Below are positions 33,768 through 42,121 of a stretch of DNA of 42,140 nt, piece by piece (within the stretch, counting starts at the first letter, position 1; every line of letters begins with the position of its first letter). The position numbers were made by a program, and so were the translations under genes. Under the pieces are notes generated by a model that was given only the letters and a program-made list of their open reading frames with translations, was not told where the DNA came from and did not search any database. Origin of the DNA: Schinkia azotoformans LMG 9581 (GTDB lineage: Bacteria; Bacillota; Bacilli; Bacillales; Bacillaceae_J); contig NZ_AJLR01000093.1 of NCBI RefSeq assembly GCF_000307855.1, positions 1-42,140 of the forward strand. The letters run 5' to 3'.

Positions 33768-35018
33768 TTAATGGGTTACATTTTCATCTTCAATCGCTCC
33801 TGTATGCTCGTTATAATTTACAGCAATGGTACCAACTGGACCATTTCGGTTCTTTGAGACAATGATTTCAAGGGAATGATCCTCGGAATCCCTGTCATAA
33901 TACGCTTCGCGGTACAAAAACAAAATGACATCGGCATCCTGTTCAACACTGCCCGATTCGCGTATATCAGACATCATCGGACGTTTATTGGCTCTTGATT
34001 CAACCGATCGATTTAGCTGTGCCAAGCAAACGACGGGGCAATCGAAATCCTTCGCCATCGTTTTGAGGGATTTCGATATTTCCGTTACCTGCATGTGGGC
34101 ATTTCCTCCAAAAAATTGAGTCGTTTGAATGAGTGTCAAGTAATCTATAAAAATAATCGGTTTCCTGTGCGGGAATTGATGCATGAGCTTTCTTGTTTTT
34201 GCTCTCATTTCGGCAACCGTTTGCCCAGCCCCATCAAAGATTTGCATATGGGTTTCATCGAGATTCCCCATGACATCCGCCCATTTATTTTTTTGACTTT
34301 CGGTTAGCATTCTTTTCGGATCCCGCATTTTGGCTCGGTTGAACCCGCCTGTCGAAGCTATCAGTCGCGAGGTTATGAGCTTTTCAGGCATTTCTAAGGA
34401 AAAAATGAGTGGCAGAAACCCAGCTCAACCCGATATTTTTGCAAAATGAAGCATCACATCGGTTTTCCCCATCGAAGGCCTTGCTGCTAGAATCGTCACT
34501 TCCCCGCTCTGAAAGCCTCCCGTCACGAGATCAAGCTTTTGGATCCCCGTTGTCACACCTTTCGAATGAGGTTGATCCTCCCACGGCACTTCATAGACTC
34601 TCTCCAACGCTTGATGTATCGAGGTGTGATCCTCCATTTTCGATTGGTTAATTTTATCCAATTCAGCAATGACTTTCGCAATCTCCCAATCATTCATAGC
34701 CGCTCGCGTTAGGATATTTCTCTTTTCCCGTTCCTTCCACAGTTCAAGAATGAGCTTCTCCGTTCCATCGAATTTCTCAAGATCCGCATACGATAATAGC
34801 TCCGCAAGATATGACATTCCACCGAATGATTCGAGGTCAGGTAAGGTCGTTAATGAAATCAAATCAATATTCTTACCCGCCCGCTTTAGTTCCACCATTC
34901 TTCGCATTAATTCTTGATGCCGTGTACATTCCAGCTGTTCAGGTTGAATCAAGGTATCCTTCAATAAATAATCCGCTTTGATCAAGCTTCCTAAGAACGA
35001 CTTTTCCGCCAAATTCAT
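33768..35018 (-). pseudogene. DnaB-like replicative helicase broken by an in-frame TGA
   Basis: Two open parts in the same frame together give a complete phage-type DnaB/DnaC helicase of about 415 codons. The upstream part (35018-34428) has the DnaB N-terminal domain (AEKSFLGSLIK ... TLPDLESFGGMSYLAELL) and the Walker A motif ARPSMGKTD. The stop TGA at 34425-34427 follows ...LHFAKISG; the same frame then resumes AGFLPLIFSLEMPEKLITSRLI, with Walker B IIFIDYLTLI, QLNRSVESRANKRP, DIRESGSVEQDAD and the final SKNRNGPVG. Trp is usual at the TGA position in such proteins, so TGG to TGA is likely. The first codon overlaps the stop of the DnaD-like gene. Confidence 0.85.
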
Positions 35019-35962
35019 CCCTTTTCACCTGCCGTTAGGTCAAGTTCAAATCCTCTTGGAATCGCTCTTCCAGCAGGATTCGATTCGTTAGCTGGTCGAT
35101 TCTTTACTACAGGCTTTTGTTTCTCCTCATACGAATCAACTTCTTCTACGGTTAGTAAAGATTCATTTTCCCAGTTTTTCAGAATCCCGATAATATAATT
35201 CAGCCTTCGCTTGTTATTGGCACACGCAATATTCATCGCTTTTAGAATCATTTCTTTCGGTTGTAAAAAACTAGAATCGTCTAACCAAGCTAACAGCTGC
35301 TGTTTCGCATTTACGTTCGAAAAGCCAAATCCATTTGCATCCCAAAACTCTATTATTTCTTTCACATCATCTGTGTTGGGTAGGTTCTCTATCTTTGATC
35401 GGAGAGCTTTTTGTTGTTGTTTTTCTTTTTCATTTTCTTTTTGTTTTTCTTTTTGCCCACGTATCGTATCACGACACGGGAACGTATCGTCAGATTCATC
35501 ATCATCGGTGATAGAAGAATCTATTTCATCCTCGCTGCAGAATGATTCATATAAGCTCCTAATCTCTTCTTTATGTATGGATTCCAAAACATATTGTACA
35601 AGAGTTAGATCCTCAACCTCTTTCAATTCGGAAGCAATACAATCCATAACCGGTTTTCCGCCTTTATGGAGGTTTTCTTTCCCCCAGTTCTTAATCGCGA
35701 GTTCTCTTGTTTCAGGATTGTAACGAATCAACCTATGGTGCTTCTCGAATCGCTCCATTAACGAATGAACACTTTCAATCGAATAGCCCAAATCAAAAGC
35801 CATTTGTTTTTTCGTAATTCGATAGATTCCAATCTGAGTAGTTTGCGGATTCGTCAGCAGATAAAGATAAAAATACTTATCCTCTGGAGTCATTTCTTCT
35901 AAAACAATCGGACTCTTCCAAAATTCAGTACGCACCATTCTATATTTTGCCATCCTCATCAC
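35015..35962 (-). CDS. Phage-type replication initiation protein with DnaD-like domain
   Basis: A 315-residue protein. Residues 1-95 form a winged-helix domain of phage replisome organisers (YRMVRTEFWKSPIVLEEMTPEDKYFYLYLLTNPQTTQIGIYRITKKQMAFDLGYS). Residues 145-190 are low-complexity and charged (TDDDESDD, KEKQKENEKEKQQQ). Residues 200-265 are a DnaD-like domain (DDVKEIIEFWDANGFGFSNVNAKQQLLAWLDDS ... NNKRRLNYIIGILKNWENE). It would melt origin DNA and load the helicase encoded next, whose start overlaps its stop. The helicase is broken, so this module is probably a dead prophage or ICE remnant. No origin or integrase is visible nearby. Confidence 0.85.
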   Translation of the reverse strand: MMRMAKYRMVRTEFWKSPIVLEEMTPEDKYFYLYLLTNPQTTQIGIYRITKKQMAFDLGYSIESVHSLMERFEKHHRLIRYNPETRELAIKNWGKENLHKGGKPVMDCIASELKEVEDLTLVQYVLESIHKEEIRSLYESFCSEDEIDSSITDDDESDDTFPCRDTIRGQKEKQKENEKEKQQQKALRSKIENLPNTDDVKEIIEFWDANGFGFSNVNAKQQLLAWLDDSSFLQPKEMILKAMNIACANNKRRLNYIIGILKNWENESLLTVEEVDSYEEKQKPVVKNRPANESNPAGRAIPRGFELDLTAGEKG

Positions 35963-36042
35963 TGCCCTTTCTTCACAAAAAGTTCTTTCAAAATATAGAT
36001 AGGGATTTATGGAGAAAAAGGGACATTCAATTTTGTAAAAAT

Positions 36043-36079
36043 AAAAGAGTAGACCATAACATAAGTTATTGGCCTACTC
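36043..36079 (-). terminator. Terminator after the Rpn fragment
   Basis: Stem GAGTAGACCA / TGGCCTACTC (one G-U) with T's on the minus strand. Confidence 0.7.
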
Positions 36080-36090
36080 CAACAGCAAAA

Positions 36091-36426
36091 TTAATTGTGA
36101 TTTCGTAACTGTAAAATTTCTTGTTCACTTAGTTCTGTTATTCCAGAAATGATTGCAATATCATAACCATCTTCAAGCATTTTTAATGCAATTTCTTGTT
36201 TTCCGTTTAATATACCTTCCTTTATCCCTTCATTTCTGGCTTCTTCTTTCCCTACTCGTCTTTCTCCTTCAAAATTGCTTAACAAATCACGCAACTCCTT
36301 TGCCTTTGCTTCATAAATGACACGATTTTCTTTATTGGCGCTTAACGTTTCCCATTCGATAAGAGCTTCCCTAACTTGTTCACGATCCATCGCCCATTCC
36401 TCCCATTCGGACAATATTGTGATCAA
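36091..36426 (-). pseudogene. Rpn/YhgA-like nuclease, C-terminal fragment
   Basis: Encodes only the last 111 or so residues of an Rpn-family (recombination-promoting, PD-(D/E)XK-type) protein, normally about 290-300. What remains is the helical tail EWETLSANKENRVIYEAKAKELRDLLSNFEGERR, then the low-complexity KEEARNEGIKEGILNGKQEIALKML and the end helix ITELSEQEILQL. The nuclease core is absent and no upstream homology is seen. A GGGAGG site before ATG 36390 would allow translation of the tail. Family members are linked to mobile elements. Confidence 0.75.
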
Positions 36427-36451
36427 TTAAAATTCGAATAAAATCCGTTAA

Positions 36452-36480
36452 TGGGACACAGTTCCCGACCCTGTGTCCAA
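36452..36480. repeat. Copy E of the palindromic repeat
   Basis: TGGGACACAG / CTGTGTCCAA around TTCCCGACC. Its first 26 bases match copy F at 38053 exactly and in the same orientation; the two flank the pRiA4b-like gene. Confidence 0.8.
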
Positions 36481-36529
36481 CTATATTTTAATCTAATCGA
36501 CAAGTGAATGACTGGTAAGGATTTCCCTA

Positions 36530-37993
36530 TTATTCAAACCAATCTTCATCGAAAAAGTACTGCTCAGGCCCCTCCCCTTTACTTTCCTTCAAATACGGCT
36601 GAAACGACTCCGGATTCGTTTCCTTTATATCTTCTACCTCTATTAAAAACTGCCACTCATCACCATAATCATACAAGTATAAAAAACGTTGCCCCGTAAT
36701 GAACCCTAAATCACCAACTTGTACTTTATCTGCTTTTGGACCTTCTGAATCATCATCTGGAGAAGAGATACAGTCCATTGACCATTTTTCTCCGTCCATA
36801 AAAAAAGAATAAAGGTGATCATTATCAAAGTCATATGCCTCAAGAATGATATCATGTAAATCTTCCATTGTGTGTTGACTTGATAAGATGACCTTTCGCC
36901 AAATGTTTTTCTCAAATGTAACTTTAAATGTATAAATTCCCTTCGTAAACCGCCTCTTATTTCTTGGTAAAGTACTTTGTAAGGATTCCTTTGGAAAAAG
37001 CTGTTGAAACGGCAAGAAAAATGGTTGTGAGCTTTGATCTTCATTCATTTTTTTAAGTATTATGTTTCTTTCTTTTTTTGGTAAATCAATATACCCTATT
37101 TCGTTTAATTTTGATCCGGGAATGGGATTTATTTCACCATGAATCCTTCTTTCCGATACATTCCATATTTGGATATAACGGTCAAGGAGCAGGATTGGGA
37201 TGAGCTTTGTCCCCAAGAACGTTAATTTTATTGATTTTGCGAAATAATTACTTTTATTACCAAATGAATCTACACTTTCTTGGTCTATTTCGCATTGCCA
37301 AAAGCCAAACCATTCAAAGTAAAGATAAAAAAAATTCCAATCATATAGCCGATATGGTAATTTCCATCTATTATTATTTCGCAATGAAATAACTTTACCA
37401 GCCTTTTCTTGTGTACAAATAAAAAACAATTCATGAAGTGAATCGATAAGCGGATTATCAGACCTATCCAATAATTTTGCCCAATTCACATCAACCCAAA
37501 AAGTTTCTAGTAAAAAGAAATATTTTTCAATATCCGTTAATTTTTTGTACAACGCTATCCTTTCTGTTGGATGCAGTATCATTTTCCCGCCTTTCCCTAA
37601 GACCTTTTCAAATAATCGTCCGCTAAGGGCAAGAAAATAAAAGAAATGAATATATGGATAATATATCTGTTCGGTATAGGCTGTTGCGGTTTCATTTCTT
37701 ACCGTTATCCGTTTATTAATTTCCGGCAAATGCTTTCTAGAGATATGTTCCATCTTATTTGTTAGCTGTATGGAATGAGCGCTTAAATAATCGATAAAAG
37801 TCTCAAAATCTTGTACTAATGTTCCCGGAACAATTCCATTTATTGAGGAACATTGGTACTCTAAATTATTGGCGTCTTCTTTTACTAAATTATGCTGATT
37901 GCCACTGACTTCTGACTCATTCCATAATTCCCCAAAGGATAGCTGAATTTCCTTATTACTGGTTTTATTATATATTGGATTAATATCTTTCAT
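36530..37993 (-). CDS. Plasmid pRiA4b ORF-3-like protein
   Basis: A 487-residue protein. The C-terminal 140 residues match the pRiA4b ORF-3 family: IYTFKVTFEKNIWRKVILSSQHTMEDLHDIILEAYDFDNDHLYSFFMDG ... LGFITGQRFLYLYDYGDEWQFLIEVE. The first 340 residues are unrelated to anything I know and contain aromatic-rich segments (YPYIHFFYFLALSGRLFEKVLG; WNFFYLYFEWFGFWQCEID). The family spreads with plasmids and mobile elements and has no firm function. The gene stands between copies E and F of the palindromic repeat. Confidence 0.82.
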   Translation of the reverse strand: MKDINPIYNKTSNKEIQLSFGELWNESEVSGNQHNLVKEDANNLEYQCSSINGIVPGTLVQDFETFIDYLSAHSIQLTNKMEHISRKHLPEINKRITVRNETATAYTEQIYYPYIHFFYFLALSGRLFEKVLGKGGKMILHPTERIALYKKLTDIEKYFFLLETFWVDVNWAKLLDRSDNPLIDSLHELFFICTQEKAGKVISLRNNNRWKLPYRLYDWNFFYLYFEWFGFWQCEIDQESVDSFGNKSNYFAKSIKLTFLGTKLIPILLLDRYIQIWNVSERRIHGEINPIPGSKLNEIGYIDLPKKERNIILKKMNEDQSSQPFFLPFQQLFPKESLQSTLPRNKRRFTKGIYTFKVTFEKNIWRKVILSSQHTMEDLHDIILEAYDFDNDHLYSFFMDGEKWSMDCISSPDDDSEGPKADKVQVGDLGFITGQRFLYLYDYGDEWQFLIEVEDIKETNPESFQPYLKESKGEGPEQYFFDEDWFE

Positions 37994-38052
37994 CGAATTC
38001 TCCCTTGATCATTAATTTGATTTATAGACGCATAGTTCTGTATCTTCTTAAA

Positions 38053-38083
38053 TGGGACACAGTTCCCGACCCTGTGTCACCCA
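38053..38083. repeat. Copy F of the palindromic repeat, overlapping the permease stop
   Basis: TGGGACACAG / CTGTGTC-A-CCCA. The TGA stop of the ABC permease gene (38077-38079) lies within its right arm. Confidence 0.8.
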
Positions 38084-39720
38084 ATAATCTTTTCCCAAGT
38101 AATATTGAAAGCTAATTTCCAAATAGTAGCCAAACAAATAATGGTAATCACAAAATATAGATAAATCCCGTATGAGAACAAGGTGCTGACAAAATGTAGA
38201 CCAGCAAACAATCCAACAAACAGCATTAAACCGAATACAATCGCACCGTTGCTGTTTTGATTGTACTGATCGAAAGACTCTGAGAAAGGAATTGACTTTT
38301 TAAGAATCATAAAACAAATGACAGCATAAGTGCAGGCATTTAAAAATACAACTACAAGATCTGGTAAAACTCCTACTCCAAATAATACAATAAATACTGC
38401 GCTTAAAACCAAGTAAACTGGTAAATATAACTTAAAGATAAACGCCTTTATCGTACCACTAAATATCGGCTTTAGTTGTTGTATAGGAGCAACCCTGTAA
38501 ATCCACGCCCCCTTATATTTTCCTGAAAACTTCAGAAGGATCATGATGGTCGGGATGATGATTAAGCTAAAGTAAATTGTTAAATATAATTTGCTAGTCG
38601 ATAAATGATCTAGATTGGTATCAAAGCCATTCATGATAAAAATAAAAGGAATCACAATGGAAAAGCCCAAAGATGGATACACCTTTAATTTAAAATCTCG
38701 TTCATTTTTCATCATGGAACTGGCAAATCGGAAAAAGGCTTTTTCTTCATTTGAGTGGCAAATGACTCTAAGGAACAAAGACCTTAGCTTACTATGTTTA
38801 TTTTCCTTTGCTTTCCCATGATAAGTGAGCTTTTGAAGGTTTTGTTCAAAAACATGATTACATTTCATATAAATCCAAATGGATAGGAGAGGAATCAGGA
38901 TTCCTAAGGCTAAAAAGACAAGGTAAAACAACTGAAAGGCCCCATTCATCAGCATTTCCATACTTGCTCCATACCACATCGGAAAGATAAATATTTGCCA
39001 CCATTGCGGTTCAAGCGATACGGTTAAGTCCATAAACTGAAAAGAGCGAACAAGCAATTGGTACCCAATCATAATCATAAGTGATAACCCAATTTGGACA
39101 TAATTAATAATATCTTTTAATTTTTCTCCATCAAAGAATCGTAAAATAAATAAATAGATAAGAGCAGTTAGCCCGACGATCAACAGGTCAATTAGGATAA
39201 TATTTACAACTAAAACTAAGAAAAACAAGAAGCCATTTTTGACAAGCCCCACAATCAAAGGGATACTGACAAGCGCTATCGTAAGGAAAAACAAATATAT
39301 AACAACATGCACCATTTTCGCGGTGCTAATCGTTTTTCGATCAACTGGCTTTGGAAACAGGATGTTTCGATCACGGACGTCTAATAAAACAGAAGAAAAA
39401 TCGGCAATCATGGAGGTCATGACAAAAAAGGTGAAAATTCCAAAGAAGAAACTCATTTGAAAAAGATAATTGTCACCCATAAGTACAAATGGAAGCATAA
39501 ACAGACTAAATAACACGTAAATCCATAAGGATTTTATATACTGATTGTTAGTTTCCTTGTCTTTCTTTTTCGCATTTTGTGAGAAAATGGTAGGCACACG
39601 CCGGCCATCCATCGTTAACTTGACCTGTAAAATTCTTCTCATTATCTTGTAATCTACGCCAAAGCTACTAAATACTTTCTCAAAACGATCCAATAGTTTC
39701 AGCGTGTGAAAGTCCTGCAT
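38077..39720 (-). CDS. ABC exporter permease
   Basis: A 547-residue membrane protein with about 12 hydrophobic segments (for example SLWIYVLFSLFMLPFVLMGDN, VIYLFFLTIALVSIPLIVGLV, TIYFSLIIIPTIMILLKF, AIVFGLMLFVGLFAGLHFV). A long cytoplasmic loop near 300-345 is basic (YHGKAKENKHSKLRS). It matches the putative ABC exporter type of large Bacillus permeases of unknown substrate. It starts two bases after the ATPase gene stop, so the pair is one operon. The C-terminus ends within repeat F, so the last residues may differ from relatives. Confidence 0.85.
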   Translation of the reverse strand: MQDFHTLKLLDRFEKVFSSFGVDYKIMRRILQVKLTMDGRRVPTIFSQNAKKKDKETNNQYIKSLWIYVLFSLFMLPFVLMGDNYLFQMSFFFGIFTFFVMTSMIADFSSVLLDVRDRNILFPKPVDRKTISTAKMVHVVIYLFFLTIALVSIPLIVGLVKNGFLFFLVLVVNIILIDLLIVGLTALIYLFILRFFDGEKLKDIINYVQIGLSLMIMIGYQLLVRSFQFMDLTVSLEPQWWQIFIFPMWYGASMEMLMNGAFQLFYLVFLALGILIPLLSIWIYMKCNHVFEQNLQKLTYHGKAKENKHSKLRSLFLRVICHSNEEKAFFRFASSMMKNERDFKLKVYPSLGFSIVIPFIFIMNGFDTNLDHLSTSKLYLTIYFSLIIIPTIMILLKFSGKYKGAWIYRVAPIQQLKPIFSGTIKAFIFKLYLPVYLVLSAVFIVLFGVGVLPDLVVVFLNACTYAVICFMILKKSIPFSESFDQYNQNSNGAIVFGLMLFVGLFAGLHFVSTLFSYGIYLYFVITIICLATIWKLAFNITWEKIIG

Positions 39721-39722
39721 TC

Positions 39723-40505
39723 TTACATCTCCCTTACAACCGATACAAATTTTGCACCAAGTTCTTTATGTTCATTAAATCCTGTAAGTTGGTTAAAAAT
39801 TTGTTCAAGTGACCCCTTCGTATTTTGCCGCTTTAACTCTTCAAATGTTCCATCTGCAGCAATTTTACCGTCATGCAGGAGAATGATGCGGCTGCTTATT
39901 TTTTCGACCACATCCATAATATGAGAAGAGTAGAAAATCGTTTTTCCTTGTTCGGAAAGTTGTGTCATGATTTCTTTAAAAATCATCACGCTGTTTGCAT
40001 CCAAACCATTGATAGGTTCATCAAAAAATAATAACTCTGGATTATGTAGTAAGCTCGAGATAATTAACAGCTTTTGACGCATTCCTTTTGAGTAAGATGC
40101 AATTCGAGAATAATAAACTTCACCTATCCCGAATAGTTCCATTAGGCTTTTTGCCTTATAATCAGCGAGGTCAAGGTCGAGACCATACAATTCGCCAATA
40201 AAGGTTAAATATTCTTGGCCGGTTAAATTGTCGTAAACTTCAGCGATTTCCGGCACATAACCAATTTTTTTTTTATATTCGATATTTCCATCAGAAATAT
40301 CTTGACCGAAGATTTTGATCTCACCGAAATACTTGTCTTCAATGCCAAGTATGATTTTAACAGTGGTACTTTTCCCAGCTCCATTCGGTCCAATATACCC
40401 AATGATCTCTCCTTTTTTCACTTGAAGAGAAACACCATTTAAGACTGACTTTGATCCATAATTCTTTTTCAAATCAGTGATTTCTAATATAACTTCTTCC
40501 TTCAT
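39723..40505 (-). CDS. ABC transporter ATP-binding protein
   Basis: A 260-residue ATPase subunit. Walker A IGPNGAGKSTT is at about 38-48, the Q-loop is in IGYVPEIAEVYDNLTG, the signature is YSKGMRQKL (variant of LSGGQ), Walker B is ELLFFDEPINGLD, and the switch His is in IFYSSHIMDVVEK. It powers the permease encoded directly downstream. The direction is probably export, as in EcsA- or NatA-like systems. Substrate unknown. Confidence 0.93.
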   Translation of the reverse strand: MKEEVILEITDLKKNYGSKSVLNGVSLQVKKGEIIGYIGPNGAGKSTTVKIILGIEDKYFGEIKIFGQDISDGNIEYKKKIGYVPEIAEVYDNLTGQEYLTFIGELYGLDLDLADYKAKSLMELFGIGEVYYSRIASYSKGMRQKLLIISSLLHNPELLFFDEPINGLDANSVMIFKEIMTQLSEQGKTIFYSSHIMDVVEKISSRIILLHDGKIAADGTFEELKRQNTKGSLEQIFNQLTGFNEHKELGAKFVSVVREM

Positions 40506-40638
40506 CTTAATTCTTAATCCTCCATTTTTGGATTATATATCCATTTAATCTATTTCTAGTGTACCATTAACTCCTTTACTTAACGAACAGTAACAGTGAC
40601 TGTTTGCAAACATTTGTGAAAAGCTTGATCATTTCCTG

Positions 40639-41535
40639 TCAAACTGATGATTTTACAAAATCATGATCCGCTTGAACTCTCGGACTAGCTGTCCAATTAA
40701 CCATGAATATGCCGGTAAATATACAAATGCCTCCGAGTATTACGTACCAATTAATCACTTCATCTAACAATAGCCAGCCTGTTAGAACACCGAAAAATGG
40801 TGCTAAAAACAAGAATGCACTTGTCTTTCCGGGATCGCCCTTTTGTAAAAGGTAAAACCAGACAGCAAATTGTACGATCGAAGCCATTAGAGCCAGCCAT
40901 ACTAAAATGGTAATCGATAAAGTAGTGATTTGAACTGAGGGATTTTCTAATATAAAACTGCCAATAAATAATATCAAACCGCCAAACAACATTTGATAAG
41001 CGGTTAAAACCCATGTATTGATTCTGGTACCCCACTTTTTGATCAATAGTGTTCCGATCGCCCACGAAACGGCTGAGAGAAAACCTAAAAGAGTTCCAAT
41101 TTGAAAGTCTACCTGTGCACCAAGTGTAATAAATACGCCTACAAAACCTAAAATAACACCAATCCACTGTTGCAATCTATAAGTCATTTTCATGAACAGT
41201 GTTCCAAATAAAACAACTAAAAGGGGGTTCATAAAGGTTAATATAGAAGATTGTCCCGCTGTTATCGTACGTAAACTGACAAAAATACAGCCCATGACAC
41301 CAGCCGTTTGAAAGAAGCCAATGAGGGCTACTTTTATCCAATCTGAAGCCTCCCTTGGATGAGGAAGACTTAAATATTTTACAGCTATCGCCATGACGAC
41401 TCCTGCTAGAAGGAATCGCAGCGCAACCAACAGGATCGGTGTCACGTAAGCTAATCCAATCTTTCCAACTGCAAAAGAAGATCCCATTAAAGCCGTTGTC
41501 AATACAACTAAAAATCCAAAAAGCCATTTGTTCAT
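40639..41535 (-). CDS. EamA/DMT-family transporter
   Basis: A 298-residue protein of the drug/metabolite transporter superfamily with ten helices in two EamA repeats: TALMGSSFAVGKIGLAYVTPILLVALRFLLAGV in the first half, and FLSAVSWAIGTLLIKKW followed by FGVLTGWLLLDEVINWYVILGGICIFTGIF in the second. It probably exports an amino acid or metabolite; the substrate is unknown. It is transcribed alone. Confidence 0.92.
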   Translation of the reverse strand: MNKWLFGFLVVLTTALMGSSFAVGKIGLAYVTPILLVALRFLLAGVVMAIAVKYLSLPHPREASDWIKVALIGFFQTAGVMGCIFVSLRTITAGQSSILTFMNPLLVVLFGTLFMKMTYRLQQWIGVILGFVGVFITLGAQVDFQIGTLLGFLSAVSWAIGTLLIKKWGTRINTWVLTAYQMLFGGLILFIGSFILENPSVQITTLSITILVWLALMASIVQFAVWFYLLQKGDPGKTSAFLFLAPFFGVLTGWLLLDEVINWYVILGGICIFTGIFMVNWTASPRVQADHDFVKSSV

Positions 41536-41651
41536 TTTGTATACTCCTTCATGACAATTCTTCTAACTTTTTTACCAAGTATATTTATTGTAATCTTTTT
41601 ATAATTTGATTATTGTCGAAAAATGGAATACATAATAAATCGGAGGTGTTT

Positions 41652-41786
41652 TTGAGTAAAGACAAATGCCCATGTAGCAAAAGTTGCAAGACTTGTATCA
41701 TTACTGTCCGAAGTATTCAAATTCAAACTCACCATTTTTACTCCAACACAAAAAATGCTTACAAACGTTGTAATCAACATTTGTAA
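41652..41786 (+). CDS. Possible 44-residue Cys-rich peptide
   Basis: A TTG start behind CGGAGGTG opens a 44-codon frame with CPCSKSCKTC near the N-terminus, a possible metal-binding cluster. Against it, the second half runs through the terminator of the tRNA operon on the other strand, and no promoter is clear. Treat as tentative. Confidence 0.25.
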   Translation: MSKDKCPCSKSCKTCIITVRSIQIQTHHFYSNTKNAYKRCNQHL

Positions 41787-41792
41787 GCATTA
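41750..41792 (-). terminator. Terminator of the tRNA operon
   Basis: Stem AATGCTTACAAA / TTTGTAAGCATT with a T-run on the minus strand, downstream of tRNA-Leu(CAA). Confidence 0.85.
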
Positions 41793-41825
41793 TGAAGTCT
41801 TAAATCAATTCAGTTCTTCTAAAGA

Positions 41826-41908
41826 TACCGGTGGTCGGGGTCGAACCGACACTCCTTTTGGGAACACGATTTTGAGTCGTGCGCGTCTGCCAATTCCGCC
41901 ACACCGGC
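41826..41908 (-). tRNA. tRNA-Leu (CAA)
   Basis: Acceptor GCCGGTG/CACCGGT, long variable arm as in class II tRNAs, TTCGACC T-loop, anticodon loop CTCAAAA giving anticodon CAA. CCA is not encoded. A predicted TrmL substrate. Confidence 0.93.
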
Positions 41909-41935
41909 ATAGGCAATAATAGTATAAAGTTAAAA

Positions 41936-42024
41936 TGGTGCCGAGGACCGGAATCGAACCGGTACGGTAGTCACCTACCGCAGGATTTTAAGTCCTGTGC
42001 GTCTGCCAGTTCCGCCACCCCGGC
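41936..42024 (-). tRNA. tRNA-Leu (UAA)
   Basis: Acceptor GCCGGGG/CCTCGGC, long variable arm, TTCGATT T-loop, anticodon loop CTTAAAA giving anticodon TAA. CCA is encoded. A predicted TrmL substrate. Confidence 0.93.
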
Positions 42025-42044
42025 AAAGGGTTATAAAATTAAAT

Positions 42045-42119
42045 TGGAGGCGGCAACCGGATTCGAACCGGTGGATAAAGGTTTTGCAGACCTTGGCCTT
42101 ACCACTTGGCTATGCCGCC
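42045..42119 (-). tRNA. tRNA-Cys (GCA)
   Basis: Acceptor GGCGGCA/TGCCGCC, TTCGAAT T-loop, anticodon loop CTGCAAA giving anticodon GCA; CCA is encoded. Confidence 0.93.
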
Positions 42120-42121
42120 GT

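Noticed and set aside
34425-34427. Idea that TGA is read as Trp in this organism
   Set aside because: TGA ends intact genes such as queG and the ABC permease, and Trp is coded by TGG elsewhere, so these are nonsense codons or sequencing errors.
35211-35723. A 170-codon plus-strand frame antisense to the DnaD-like gene
   Set aside because: Its Ser/Phe/Cys-rich translation is the antisense of a Glu/Lys-rich linker; the minus strand holds the real gene.
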